DNA of 40,185 nt from Opitutus sp. GAS368 (lineage in GTDB: Bacteria > Verrucomicrobiota > Verrucomicrobiia > Opitutales > Opitutaceae). The stretch covers positions 1 to 40,185 of the forward strand of contig CAMBUJ010000008.1 in assembly GCA_945871005.1 (NCBI GenBank). Direction: 5' to 3'. The notes under the pieces are model-generated. The model was given only the letters and a program-made list of their open reading frames with translations. It was not told the DNA's origin and did not search any database. Of this stretch, positions 23,917 to 32,280 are shown piece after piece; positions within the stretch are counted from its first letter, which is position 1; each line of letters starts with the position of its first letter. The translations under genes and the position numbers were made by a program.

Positions 23917-25029
23917 CTACATCACGTGCGGCACCCACTCAGCAAGAACCTCGCGTAATCGTTCCAAAAAATGCTCGCGGGAAAACCGCTCCGCCTGGCG
24001 ACGACATGCCCAGGATGAAAACGCCCCCTCACGCGCCTCAAAGTCACTAATCGCCCCCCGAAGTCCGGCGACACTCTGATCTGGGAATAACACCCCCGTC
24101 TCACCATCAATCACCGTTTCCAGCGCGCCACCGCGCGCCAAAGCGATCACCGGTCGGCCAGCCGCCTGCGCCTCGACTGCAGTTATGCCAAAATCCTCCA
24201 CTTGGGGATACAGAAAGGCCCGGCACCCCTCCATCAGCGCCGTCACCTCCGCGTCAGGCAGACGCCCGCGGAAACTCACCATCGGCCCGGCCACCGCGCG
24301 CAATTTTTGCGCCTCCGCCCCGTCGCCCACAACGACCAGCGCGCGCCCCAGTTGGCTGCAAGCCTCGACCGCCAGATCGACGCGCTTGTAACCCACCAGC
24401 TCGGACACCACCAAGTAATAGTCGCCCGGCTTTGCTTGGGGGCGAAACCGCTCAACCTGCACCGGCGGATAAATTACCACGGCCTCTCGCCCATAATGTC
24501 GGCGAATGCGCTCCGCTACATAACGCGAGTTTGCTATAAAATAATCCACATTGCCCGCCGCCCGGCGGTCAAAGGCGCGCACGCCATAAACCGCTTTTCG
24601 AAACAGCCAGCGACCGGCCCAACCGATACCGCTGGTCTGACGAGCATACACCTCGGTCATTTCCCAAAGGTACCTGGGCGGCGAGTGGCAATAACACACC
24701 TGCACGCACCCCTGCGGCTTGGGCAGTCCCTTGATCACGGCCGCGTCACTTGACAGCAATAGCCGCGTGCCCGACGGGATCGACATGCGCCGCACCGCCC
24801 AAGGAAACAACGGAAGTAACCAACGATGATCCACCCAGCGCGGCGCAACCGCTTGCAACGCGGATGTCTTGATCGTACGCGCGCGCATCGCGGGCGACAG
24901 CGTGCAGGAAGCCTTAACGAGCATGGATATCTCCGCTTCCGGAAACAACCCGGCCATCTCCTCAAAAACCCGGCCGCCACCGCGCGCATGCACCCACCAA
25001 TGATGCGCCAAATGCACCGGCCCGCTCAT
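23917..25029 (-). CDS. GT4 glycosyltransferase (GT-B fold)
   Basis: 370 residues, last gene of a five-gene minus-strand operon. The N-terminal half has HHWWVHARGGGRVFEEMAGL and VCYCHSPPRYLWEM. The C-terminal nucleotide-sugar domain has YYLVVSELVGYKRVDLAVEA, ALVVVGDGAEAQKL, and the retaining-enzyme E-x7-E region in FLYPQVEDFGITAVEAQAAG, followed by GRPVIALARGG. It is soluble or peripheral and should add one sugar of the repeat unit. The WbaZ-like subgroup (often mannosyl) is similar in layout, but donor and linkage are not readable. ATG 25029 overlaps the upstream TGA as ATGA, so this start was chosen over the longer open frame to 25089. Confidence 0.9.
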   Translation of the reverse strand: MSGPVHLAHHWWVHARGGGRVFEEMAGLFPEAEISMLVKASCTLSPAMRARTIKTSALQAVAPRWVDHRWLLPLFPWAVRRMSIPSGTRLLLSSDAAVIKGLPKPQGCVQVCYCHSPPRYLWEMTEVYARQTSGIGWAGRWLFRKAVYGVRAFDRRAAGNVDYFIANSRYVAERIRRHYGREAVVIYPPVQVERFRPQAKPGDYYLVVSELVGYKRVDLAVEACSQLGRALVVVGDGAEAQKLRAVAGPMVSFRGRLPDAEVTALMEGCRAFLYPQVEDFGITAVEAQAAGRPVIALARGGALETVIDGETGVLFPDQSVAGLRGAISDFEAREGAFSSWACRRQAERFSREHFLERLREVLAEWVPHVM

Positions 25030-26117
25030 CGCCCGCCCTCCCAAACCTCGCGTAAGGCCGCCGCCGTCAGCTCCGCCGTCCGTTGCCAAGTGAAATGCCG
25101 CGCCCAGTTCCGCCCCTCCTCGATCTTGGATCGGCGCAGCCCCTCATTCGTCAGCAAGGAACCCATCATTACCGCCAAGTCGCCCCGCTCCGCCAATCGG
25201 AACCGATGCGCCCCTTGTGCCGCCGTCTCCATCAACGCCGCACAATCCGAGGTCAGCACCGGGCACCCCGCCGCCATCGCCTCGAGCGGCGGCAGTCCAA
25301 ACCCCTCCTCAAGAGAAGGCTGAACCAGCAGGTCTGCACCGGCCACCAAACCGCGCAGTTCGGCATCGGTCAGTTTAGCCACAATGCGAAGCCGCCCGCC
25401 CAGACGCGCGATCCATTCCCTCAATACCGGTCGCGAGGTGAATCCTCGCTCCTCCCCGACGATCACCAATTCATGAGGAACGTGCGTCGATACCATGGAA
25501 AAAGCTTCCAGCAATCCCTCCACATTCTTGTGCGGGCTCACGTTACCGACATAGACCACATAAGGCTTTCGTAGATCTGCCGGGGGCCGGGCCTCGAACC
25601 AAACGGGGCCCACGCCGTTCGGGATTGCGCGGATACGCTCCGCCTCCACCCCGAGTTCGCAGACGAGTTCCCGTTTCACCTGATGCGAAACCGTCATAAT
25701 CAAATCGGCGTTGCGGCGCACCGCCCCCAAGTAAACGCGAGCGCCGATCTGCCTCACCCGCCCCTTCCAGCCCTCCACCACGTGCAAGGGGATCAAGTCA
25801 TGCACGGTCACCACCAGTTGTGAACTACAGCTCCATGGCGCGCTGAAATGCGGACACCAAAGCATATCGCAACTGCCGCCCAGCTCATGGAACATACGCT
25901 GTTCAGCCATGCGGAAAGGGCGTGCGGAGGTCGGGCGAAAAGTAGCCCCGCGCTCGATCAACGGTGCCGCCCACTCCAAAGTTGTCGGTCCGCCGGAGAG
26001 CAGGATGTTTTTCGCACCGAAAACATCGGCCACCTGCGGCACAATTTCACGGACGTAACGACCGATTCCGGTGCTATGCGATAGACGACAATCGATGCCG
26101 ATGGCGTAGGGTTTCAC
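25026..26117 (-). CDS. GT4 glycosyltransferase (GT-B fold)
   Basis: 363 residues. The N-terminus IGIDCRLSHSTGIGRYVREI is the glycine-rich acceptor loop typical of this group (WbdA/mannosyltransferase-like). The donor-side domain has YVVYVGNVSPHKNVEGLLEA, ELVIVGEERG, and LLVQPSLEEGFGLPPLEAMA with the E-x7-E signature, then GCPVLTSDCAALMETA. Cytoplasmic and inner-membrane-associated. Starts at GTG 26117, which overlaps the preceding TGA as GTGA; its own TGA overlaps the next ATG. Sugar and linkage unknown. Confidence 0.92.
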   Translation of the reverse strand: MKPYAIGIDCRLSHSTGIGRYVREIVPQVADVFGAKNILLSGGPTTLEWAAPLIERGATFRPTSARPFRMAEQRMFHELGGSCDMLWCPHFSAPWSCSSQLVVTVHDLIPLHVVEGWKGRVRQIGARVYLGAVRRNADLIMTVSHQVKRELVCELGVEAERIRAIPNGVGPVWFEARPPADLRKPYVVYVGNVSPHKNVEGLLEAFSMVSTHVPHELVIVGEERGFTSRPVLREWIARLGGRLRIVAKLTDAELRGLVAGADLLVQPSLEEGFGLPPLEAMAAGCPVLTSDCAALMETAAQGAHRFRLAERGDLAVMMGSLLTNEGLRRSKIEEGRNWARHFTWQRTAELTAAALREVWEGGR

Positions 26118-26983
26118 TTCCTAACCTCCACCTGATATCGCCCCGGAAAAAAGCGTGCTTTACAACGCCGCCAACCCGACAAAAGCCCTGCGCGGTCCAG
26201 CCCCAGCCGCAGCCATGAGCGAATCCAAAGCGTTACCCCATGGGCAAAATTCAAACTTCCGACCCAACCGCCTAAGGACGCCCACACGGCCCTCGCGCGG
26301 GCGGCCTCTCGCTTCAAACCGACATCAGGGGCTTCGCTCACGCCCCCGAGGGCGAAGTCGACCACGAATCCAGGCACCGCCATAAACGTATCATCGCCTC
26401 TGCCTCGCAGGGCGGCGGTCAGCGCGATATCCGCCGCCGGACCGAACCGCTCGGCAAAACCACCGGCGCGCCGCGCCGCCTCAGTCCGCACAAACAAGCC
26501 CTGATGATGCGGCGCCTGTGATCGGGCGAAATCCAGCAAACGATGGCCGGCCGCCACCTCCTCGGCGAATCCATGGCGCCGGTCGACAAAACGCACCCGG
26601 CCATAAGCCGCCAGCACGGCCTCTGGCTGAACACGCAAAAAAGCCAATACACAGCGGAGTACCTCCGGATTTACATAAACGTCATCGGCATTTAAAAAAT
26701 GAACCCAGCGCCCTCGTGCCAGCCGTAATCCCTTGTTCATAGCGTCATAGATACCTTGGTCCGGTTCGCTAACGATTCGCACCGTCCCAGCCATACGGCC
26801 TCGCCAAGCTTCTGCGCGCCGCACCGTGTCGTCCGTGGAGGCTCCATCAATCACCAGCCACTCGTAATCCCCTGGTCCCTGTACGGCGATGCTGGAAGCG
26901 GTGAGGTCAATTTTCTCCCCCGCGTTACGGCACACCGTGATGACCGTCAGGCAAACCTCGGAACTGGAGCCGGAAACATTCAT
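26114..26983 (-). CDS. GT2 glycosyltransferase (WcaA/WcaE-like)
   Basis: 289 residues with a GT-A domain: LTVITVCRNAGEKIDLTASS, YEWLVIDGASTDDTVRRA, SEPDQGIYDAMNKGLRLARG and the metal-binding aspartates in HFLNADDVYVNPEVL. 'SEPDxGIYDAMNKG' is typical of GT2 enzymes of colanic acid and O-antigen clusters. Later residues (PHHQGLFVRTEAARRAGGF) fit the acceptor region. No membrane helix is evident. ATG 26983 overlaps the preceding TGA as ATGA and was preferred to TTG 27001. Donor unknown. Confidence 0.92.
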   Translation of the reverse strand: MNVSGSSSEVCLTVITVCRNAGEKIDLTASSIAVQGPGDYEWLVIDGASTDDTVRRAEAWRGRMAGTVRIVSEPDQGIYDAMNKGLRLARGRWVHFLNADDVYVNPEVLRCVLAFLRVQPEAVLAAYGRVRFVDRRHGFAEEVAAGHRLLDFARSQAPHHQGLFVRTEAARRAGGFAERFGPAADIALTAALRGRGDDTFMAVPGFVVDFALGGVSEAPDVGLKREAARARAVWASLGGWVGSLNFAHGVTLWIRSWLRLGLDRAGLLSGWRRCKARFFPGRYQVEVRK

Positions 26984-27990
26984 GCGTCGGCTTCCGGACA
27001 ATGCACTAGCTCACCGCGCACCCGCCTGTAGGTAGGCCAAACCCAGCCCGCTTTGAATCGTTCCCATCCAGCTCGAAGCCCACCCCCGGCAGGCAAACGC
27101 TTGTAGCCCAAAGAAGGCTCGATTCCGTGCCACCTGCGCAGGCGCGCCTGCACATCCGACAGGCGACGTAAATAGGGCAAATAAACCCCGTCTTTTAACT
27201 CCTGCGTCAATCTCACCCTGTAGGGCCTCAAACCCGGATCAAACCAACCCGCCGCCACCTCACGAATCCCCTGGAAGTGATAAAACATTACAGGCTTCTG
27301 CTCCAGCCACGGTGCCCCAGCCACAAACGTCAACCGTGCCGTATTCACATTCCACGGCGCAGCGTTAACGCCCGGATGATCCAGCGACTTCACGCGCCTA
27401 AAGCGTCGGGGAAATTCATCCAGATAGCCTTGGTCGGCGAAGCGCCCCTTCTCCACCCGATCAAAACACCACTCCAGGCACCGCTCCCGCCACCACTCCA
27501 GGCACCCCAGCCCATCCTCGTCGCGCCGAAACGAGACCCAGGCCACGTTGTAGGTGCCATGCTCTCTCTGCGCGGCGAGATGCGCCAAAAACCGGTGAGG
27601 GACAATGCCCACCGAGGCGTCGCCCTGCTCCGCAAAAACAGCCGAGACCGGCCCGAAGAAAAACAAATCCGCGTCGAGATAAGTCATTCGATCCGCCGCC
27701 GCCTCACGGGAAAAACAATACCTCACCAGCACCGGGGTCGCCGTGAAATAAAACTCCACCCGGCTGCGAGAGGTGCGCACCGCCGCGTAATCCGGCTCGG
27801 CGGCGAGAAACTGCACAAGCGAGATCGCCATCAGAGATTCATCCGCCTCGGCCCTCACCACCGCCTCGGTCTCCGCGTCGAAGCACAACACCCATAGCCG
27901 AAACGACTCCTGCTGCGCCTTGAGCGAAGCGTGCAGGCACAGCATCCGGGCCGCGTAGCCTTGGTCGCAATAAGTACAAAAGTGGTTCAT
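26980..27990 (-). CDS. Glycosyltransferase-like protein (GT-A fold, DxD)
   Basis: 336 residues. The start MNHFCTYCDQGYAARMLCLH and the segment RMTYLDADLFFFGPVSAVFA resemble nucleotide-diphospho-sugar transferases, with LDADLFFF carrying the metal-binding DxD. Further conserved-looking pieces: EHGTYNVAWVSFRRDEDGL and WNVNTARLTFV, then KPVMFYHFQGI near 250, where H may bind the leaving diphosphate. This build is known from unclassified transferases of O-antigen clusters. ATG 27990 shares a base with the preceding TGA (TGATG). Confidence 0.8.
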   Translation of the reverse strand: MNHFCTYCDQGYAARMLCLHASLKAQQESFRLWVLCFDAETEAVVRAEADESLMAISLVQFLAAEPDYAAVRTSRSRVEFYFTATPVLVRYCFSREAAADRMTYLDADLFFFGPVSAVFAEQGDASVGIVPHRFLAHLAAQREHGTYNVAWVSFRRDEDGLGCLEWWRERCLEWCFDRVEKGRFADQGYLDEFPRRFRRVKSLDHPGVNAAPWNVNTARLTFVAGAPWLEQKPVMFYHFQGIREVAAGWFDPGLRPYRVRLTQELKDGVYLPYLRRLSDVQARLRRWHGIEPSLGYKRLPAGGGLRAGWERFKAGWVWPTYRRVRGELVHCPEADA

Positions 27991-28721
27991 CAAAGCAGAA
28001 CGGGAGATGCTTTGCGGGCGAGTACGACGTTGTCCAAGTAGAAGTCGTCGTTTCTAGGTAAGATAATCGCCATCAAGATACCAAGAAATGAAATTGGAGC
28101 GATGACGAGAAGCTGCGTCGCGAGGTTCACCCAGCGCCCACGAGCACATACTAGTTTGTAAACCCAACCTGCGACGATCTGGGCCACGGCACGGGCATCG
28201 GTCGGGGTCTTTTCAAGCGAAATCACCTCGAAACCGGTTCGCTCCAGCACAGCACGTAAACCAAAAGATGAATACCGCCCAAAATCATACGGTTGTTCAT
28301 GCTCATCCCATATAAAAGGTACGGTCAGTACCAAAACACCCCCTGGCCGCAAAACCCGGTTGATCTCGTTCAAAAACGCATCAGGGGTAAACACATGCTC
28401 CAAGACCTGGGTACAAAGCACTCCATCAAACTCTCCGTCCCTAAGCGGGAAACGGCTACCGGCGTAAAACACATCAGCAAATCCCGCCGCGCGCCGGGCC
28501 GGGGTATCATAATCCAAGCCCACATATCGATTCGCCGGCACCAAGGCCCGATAGGGCTTTGTGCCACATCCGACATCCAAAATCTCGCCGCGTAGATTTG
28601 GCAGCAGGCGCACTAAGGCCGCATGCAAACCGTTTCGCGCGAAGTAAAATGGGGCGACCACCCAACCTAGGGGGCCCGGTTCAAAGTGTTGTTTACTATA
28701 CCACGCGCGCAGCCGTTTCAT
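27990..28721 (-). CDS. SAM-dependent methyltransferase (class I)
   Basis: 243 residues; first gene of the minus-strand operon 28721-23917. Motif I is EILDVGCGTKPYRALVP (about 46-62), followed by RYVGLDYDTPARRAAG, LCTQVLEHVFTPDAFLNE and INRVLRPGGVLVLTVPF. A hydrophobic C-terminal segment (LLVIAPISFLGILMAIILP, about 208-226) suggests membrane association, perhaps to reach a lipid-linked glycan. Substrate unknown. ATG 28721 has no Shine-Dalgarno; 106 bp separate it from the divergent flippase gene, and both promoters should lie there. Confidence 0.85.
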   Translation of the reverse strand: MKRLRAWYSKQHFEPGPLGWVVAPFYFARNGLHAALVRLLPNLRGEILDVGCGTKPYRALVPANRYVGLDYDTPARRAAGFADVFYAGSRFPLRDGEFDGVLCTQVLEHVFTPDAFLNEINRVLRPGGVLVLTVPFIWDEHEQPYDFGRYSSFGLRAVLERTGFEVISLEKTPTDARAVAQIVAGWVYKLVCARGRWVNLATQLLVIAPISFLGILMAIILPRNDDFYLDNVVLARKASPVLL

Positions 28722-28827
28722 CAGTCGGGTTTAACGAGAGGAGGGCCATCAAAGCAAGCGGGCACCTGAAAACTATTCTATTGTCCGGCGGACGCTGAAT
28801 GCTTGGCATGGCGCAACCCAACCCGAC

Positions 28828-30150
28828 ATGGATAAACCCAACTCTTTAACCGCCACATCTGCCCTGCGCACCGGGTGGACTGCGGTCATGGATAACGCCG
28901 GTTGGTTGATAGCGGAAAAGGCTCTCCGTTGGACCCTTGGCTTTTTCATCGGAGCATGGGTCGCACGTCACCTAGGTCCATCGGACTTTGGTCAGCTTTC
29001 CGCAACCTTGGCATGGGTAGGCATTTTTGCCTGCGTCGCAGGATTCGGCATAGAACCCATCGTCGTCCGCGAATTGGTCCTTCGACCACATGAAAACGGC
29101 ACTATCCTCGGCACAGCAATGGCCTTGCGCGTCGCCGGAGGCGTATTCACCGCTAGCGCTGCAGTAATCGCTAGCCTTGCATTCGCCAAGGAGGCACCTT
29201 CCGCCATACTTACGGCCATCGCGTCGATCACTACGCTCCTTTCCTTGGGAGAAACCCTGGACTTGTGGTTTCAGGCAAAGATGCACGCAAGACTGGCTGC
29301 AACCGCCCGACTTGTCGCGTTCAGTCTTTCTTGCGGCATACGTATAATCCTAGTCCTCGCGGATGCCCCTGTGTCGCTTTTTCTTTGGAACGCCGCCATC
29401 GAGGCCCTGCTGATCTTCGGTTTGCTAACTATTCAATTTCGACGCTCAAATCCCGATTTTAAGTTAACCTGGTCCACACGAATGGCACAAATGTTTCTCG
29501 CAGAGAGCTGGCCCAACATAATCGCAAACCTCGCCGCTATGGGATACTTAAAGGCAGATCGTGTGATGCTCTCATCGATGAACGGGGAGGCTGCAGCCGG
29601 TATTTACTCCGCAGCGACTTTACCGGTGGAGGCGTGGTATGTGTTGCCCTCCGCTCTCATGAGCTCCGCGGGCCCCATGTTTGCCCGCCTTCATGAGAAT
29701 CACGAACGGAAATTCATGCATGAACTCGCTCGCATCGCGCGCTTTCAGGCTGCGATGGCCTGGATACTCGCGCTGGGATTAGCCATGGGCTCACCTTGGT
29801 TAATGCCGCTTATTTACGGCCCGGACTATGCCAAGGGCGCCGCTGTTTTAGCGACCTTGGCGTTTACCCTGCCGGTTGCCTTTCTTGGACTGGCCATGTC
29901 CCCATGGTATCAAAATACAGGGCTAACAGTTATCGCCATGCGACGACACTTGTTTGGCGGCATACTCAACATCGGACTCAACTATATTTTCATTCCTCGC
30001 CTGGGACCAACCGGAGCCGCAATGGCTACCTTGATTTCGTATATATTTACACATATGCTGGCAAACTGCTTCGACAGACGCACCCGCCCTCTTTTAATTA
30101 TACAAATGCGAGCCCTCATTCTTCTCCCCCCCCCAAAACCATGCAAATAA
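28828..30150 (+). CDS. Wzx-type polysaccharide flippase
   Basis: 440-residue inner-membrane protein of the MATE-like/MVF superfamily that moves the lipid-linked repeat unit to the periplasmic face. About twelve hydrophobic segments. Landmarks: RWTLGFFIGAWVARHLGPSD then FGQLSATLAW near residue 40-65, GYLKADRVMLSSMNGEAAAG then IYSAAT near 235-260, and LNYIFIPRLGPTGAAMATLI near 385-404, all typical of this family. The 3' end runs through nine cytosines (30126-30134), giving LLPPPKPCK, and its stop lies inside the next gene (10-bp overlap). ATG 28828 has no Shine-Dalgarno. GC content appears lower than in the flanking blocks. Confidence 0.92.
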   Translation: MDKPNSLTATSALRTGWTAVMDNAGWLIAEKALRWTLGFFIGAWVARHLGPSDFGQLSATLAWVGIFACVAGFGIEPIVVRELVLRPHENGTILGTAMALRVAGGVFTASAAVIASLAFAKEAPSAILTAIASITTLLSLGETLDLWFQAKMHARLAATARLVAFSLSCGIRIILVLADAPVSLFLWNAAIEALLIFGLLTIQFRRSNPDFKLTWSTRMAQMFLAESWPNIIANLAAMGYLKADRVMLSSMNGEAAAGIYSAATLPVEAWYVLPSALMSSAGPMFARLHENHERKFMHELARIARFQAAMAWILALGLAMGSPWLMPLIYGPDYAKGAAVLATLAFTLPVAFLGLAMSPWYQNTGLTVIAMRRHLFGGILNIGLNYIFIPRLGPTGAAMATLISYIFTHMLANCFDRRTRPLLIIQMRALILLPPPKPCK

Positions 30151-30860
30151 CCGCGCTGCTAACCGGAAAAGGTTCCAATACGCTTAGAGACAAGAACATT
30201 TTACCTGTGCTGGGTAACCCACTGATGTATTATCCCGCAATGGCGGCTCGGCGCTCGTCCAAAATCACGGAATTTTATGCCAGCAGCGACAGCCCTGCGA
30301 TTTTGAAAACCGCCGAAAAACTCGGTTATGCTAGTATCGTCCGTCCGCCAGAACTTTGCATGCCAGAATCTCGCCACGTTGATGCGATAACCCACGCTTT
30401 GGATACGCTGCAACAAAGACGTGCCCCCGCTCCAGATATACTTATCGTATTACTTGCCAACAATATATCAATCAAAACCGAATGGATTGATACTGCTATA
30501 GACGCATTACTCGGGGATCCGTCGCTTTCGGCGGTTACCCCGGCTTACGACGACCAAGATCACCACCCCTACCGTGCCAAGCGGCTGAGTGCCGACGGAA
30601 CAATTGAAAGCTTTTTATCACTCGCGGGCGATGTGTCCACCAACCGCCAAGACCTACCTCCTTGCTATTACCTTTGCCATAATTTCTGGGCACTCAACCT
30701 GCACAAATCTGTGAGAAACGGCACAGGACAGCCGCCATGGTCATTCATGGGATCCAAGGTGAAACCTCTAATCGTCGAGGAATCGGTGGATGTCCACCTT
30801 CAGCGCGACTTGCTCCTTTGTGAGGACTGGTTGCGGCGCCACCAAATATCCTATGAGTGA
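30141..30860 (+). CDS. Acylneuraminate-type cytidylyltransferase (divergent subgroup)
   Basis: 239 residues of the CMP-sugar synthetase family, which activates acidic sugars with CTP in the cytoplasm. The N-terminal nucleotide loop reads LLTGKGSNTLRDKNILPVLG in place of the usual ARGGSKGIPGKNI-type motif; the KNI part is kept. Other pieces: SSDSPAIL, VRPPELCMPES, PDILIVLLANN, AVTPAYDDQDHHPYRAKRLS and NRQDLPPCYYLCHNFWALN. This pattern marks a distinct subgroup, so the substrate may not be sialic acid. No NeuB- or PseI-like synthase is in the window. ATG 30141 overlaps the flippase by 10 bp; the stop overlaps the next gene by 8 bp. The first of a three-gene coupled set. Confidence 0.82.
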   Translation: MQITALLTGKGSNTLRDKNILPVLGNPLMYYPAMAARRSSKITEFYASSDSPAILKTAEKLGYASIVRPPELCMPESRHVDAITHALDTLQQRRAPAPDILIVLLANNISIKTEWIDTAIDALLGDPSLSAVTPAYDDQDHHPYRAKRLSADGTIESFLSLAGDVSTNRQDLPPCYYLCHNFWALNLHKSVRNGTGQPPWSFMGSKVKPLIVEESVDVHLQRDLLLCEDWLRRHQISYE

Positions 30861-32280
30861 CCGAGTAACATGGGATGCACTATTCGTTCTAAACCAATGT
30901 TCTCCCAAAAACTTGGTCAGAGAAAAAGTCAGCCAAATTCGAGCACGCAGGGTCTTACTTGTAGGCAGTCACCATTTTTTTAAATCCGAGCGCCAAGTAT
31001 GGAAGAGGCTGCTGAACTGTAAAGAAATCGAATTTGTTAGCTTTGCCGACCACCTTAGCGACGAAGTCATGGCAAACATAGACTCCGGAACCTCGAATAT
31101 ATTACGTGAATCAAGAGGTGCCGGGGACTACATAGCTCGCTACCAACGTGAGGTGCTAACTCTAAAGAACATTGCCGTAGCCCAATCACTCTCCAACTCA
31201 AATATCTGGATTAAAGCTTGGTCTGACTTCAATTTAGGTCTTTGCCCAAAGGCGTGGGCAACGTTTAATGCACGTCCACTGCAGCCATGGCATTCGAGAT
31301 GGATTCGACTTAAAGCCGAATACTTGGCCTTGACCACTCCTTTGCGGCGAGCCCCCCGCCCTAAGATTGTTCGACTGATCGCCCCCCCTGATTCAACAGA
31401 GAAATATGCGTTCGTTTGCTCTACACGGCGACTAGCCATAGCCCCTGAAGTAAAGGTTAACGATGTCATACTCAGAAAAGCGCTCACCGCGCCGGGCACC
31501 GTTTTTTTGGCGACCACAATACACGATCATCCTCGTTTTGTTACCCGCCTCGGATACCCGGTCCGCGTATTTGCTGACGGCTTATTACCATCAAACTACC
31601 CACGATCCTACATAGACAGCTATGGTGATGTGACATTCATCCCGATCGACCCAATCTCGGAACGTTGGTTTCTCACCTGCGGGGTGACTTGCGCCCGCCC
31701 ACCCGCGTTTTTGACATCGCAACGCTTTGTCTTCCCGATTTCCCCGGCATCTGGCCGCAGAGTATTGATCCTCCTAAACCACACCGGCGACTGGTGTGCG
31801 CTAGTTAATCGCTCAGACACGGATGTTCTTGCAGAAGCGTTCATCGAGCTCGCTGCAATACATCCAGATATCGACTTTCGGATTCGCCCTCATCCCTCAA
31901 TGGATCACCCGCAGCATGAAGGTGCAGGTGCGCGCAAGCGCATCGAAGCCGAAGTTAATCGCGCTAACCTTGCCAATCTCAGATGTTCGCAAGGCAAACT
32001 TGAAGACGATCTGCGCACAAGCGATCTAGCTATATCCGAATACTCCGCAACCCTGGTGGATGCTTGGCAACGGGGATTGCCCGGCTTGATCGTGAACCTA
32101 ACCAATCGCCGATCATTTATGCAGGATTATGAGGAACTGGGCTATGTCGCGATCCATACACGGGAAAACTTGAACCAGTTTTTCGCGCACCTCGATCAGT
32201 CTGTTTGCGATTTGGTCAAACGACAAACTTGTGCAGTTCAGTGTTACAACACCATGCTAGCTAACTTTATCGCGTCATGA
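30853..32280 (+). CDS. Putative GT-B-like glycosyltransferase of the cytidylyltransferase cassette
   Basis: 475 residues; no close family is recognised. The C-terminal half resembles the donor domain of CDP-glycerol/KpsC/polysialyltransferase-like enzymes: DFRIRPHPSMD (HP at 347-348), then ISEYSATLVDAWQRGLPGLI at about 393-412, the pair that normally binds CMP or CDP. That fits the adjacent CMP-sugar synthetase, so it may be the enzyme that uses its product. The N-terminal half (ARRVLLVGSHHFFKSERQVW) is unlike known acceptor domains by eye. ATG 30853 overlaps the upstream stop by 8 bp; its TGA overlaps the next ATG. An in-frame upstream extension to 30790 is judged non-coding. Confidence 0.6.
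   Translation: MSDRVTWDALFVLNQCSPKNLVREKVSQIRARRVLLVGSHHFFKSERQVWKRLLNCKEIEFVSFADHLSDEVMANIDSGTSNILRESRGAGDYIARYQREVLTLKNIAVAQSLSNSNIWIKAWSDFNLGLCPKAWATFNARPLQPWHSRWIRLKAEYLALTTPLRRAPRPKIVRLIAPPDSTEKYAFVCSTRRLAIAPEVKVNDVILRKALTAPGTVFLATTIHDHPRFVTRLGYPVRVFADGLLPSNYPRSYIDSYGDVTFIPIDPISERWFLTCGVTCARPPAFLTSQRFVFPISPASGRRVLILLNHTGDWCALVNRSDTDVLAEAFIELAAIHPDIDFRIRPHPSMDHPQHEGAGARKRIEAEVNRANLANLRCSQGKLEDDLRTSDLAISEYSATLVDAWQRGLPGLIVNLTNRRSFMQDYEELGYVAIHTRENLNQFFAHLDQSVCDLVKRQTCAVQCYNTMLANFIAS

Noticed and set aside
29796-30140. N-terminal extension of the cytidylyltransferase inside the flippase
   Set aside because: It is out of frame with the flippase and lacks family similarity; ATG 30141 begins the conserved domain.
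30141-30860. Calling this gene neuA with sialic acid as substrate
   Set aside because: The nucleotide loop is divergent and no sialic acid synthesis genes are visible, so no specific substrate or symbol is given.
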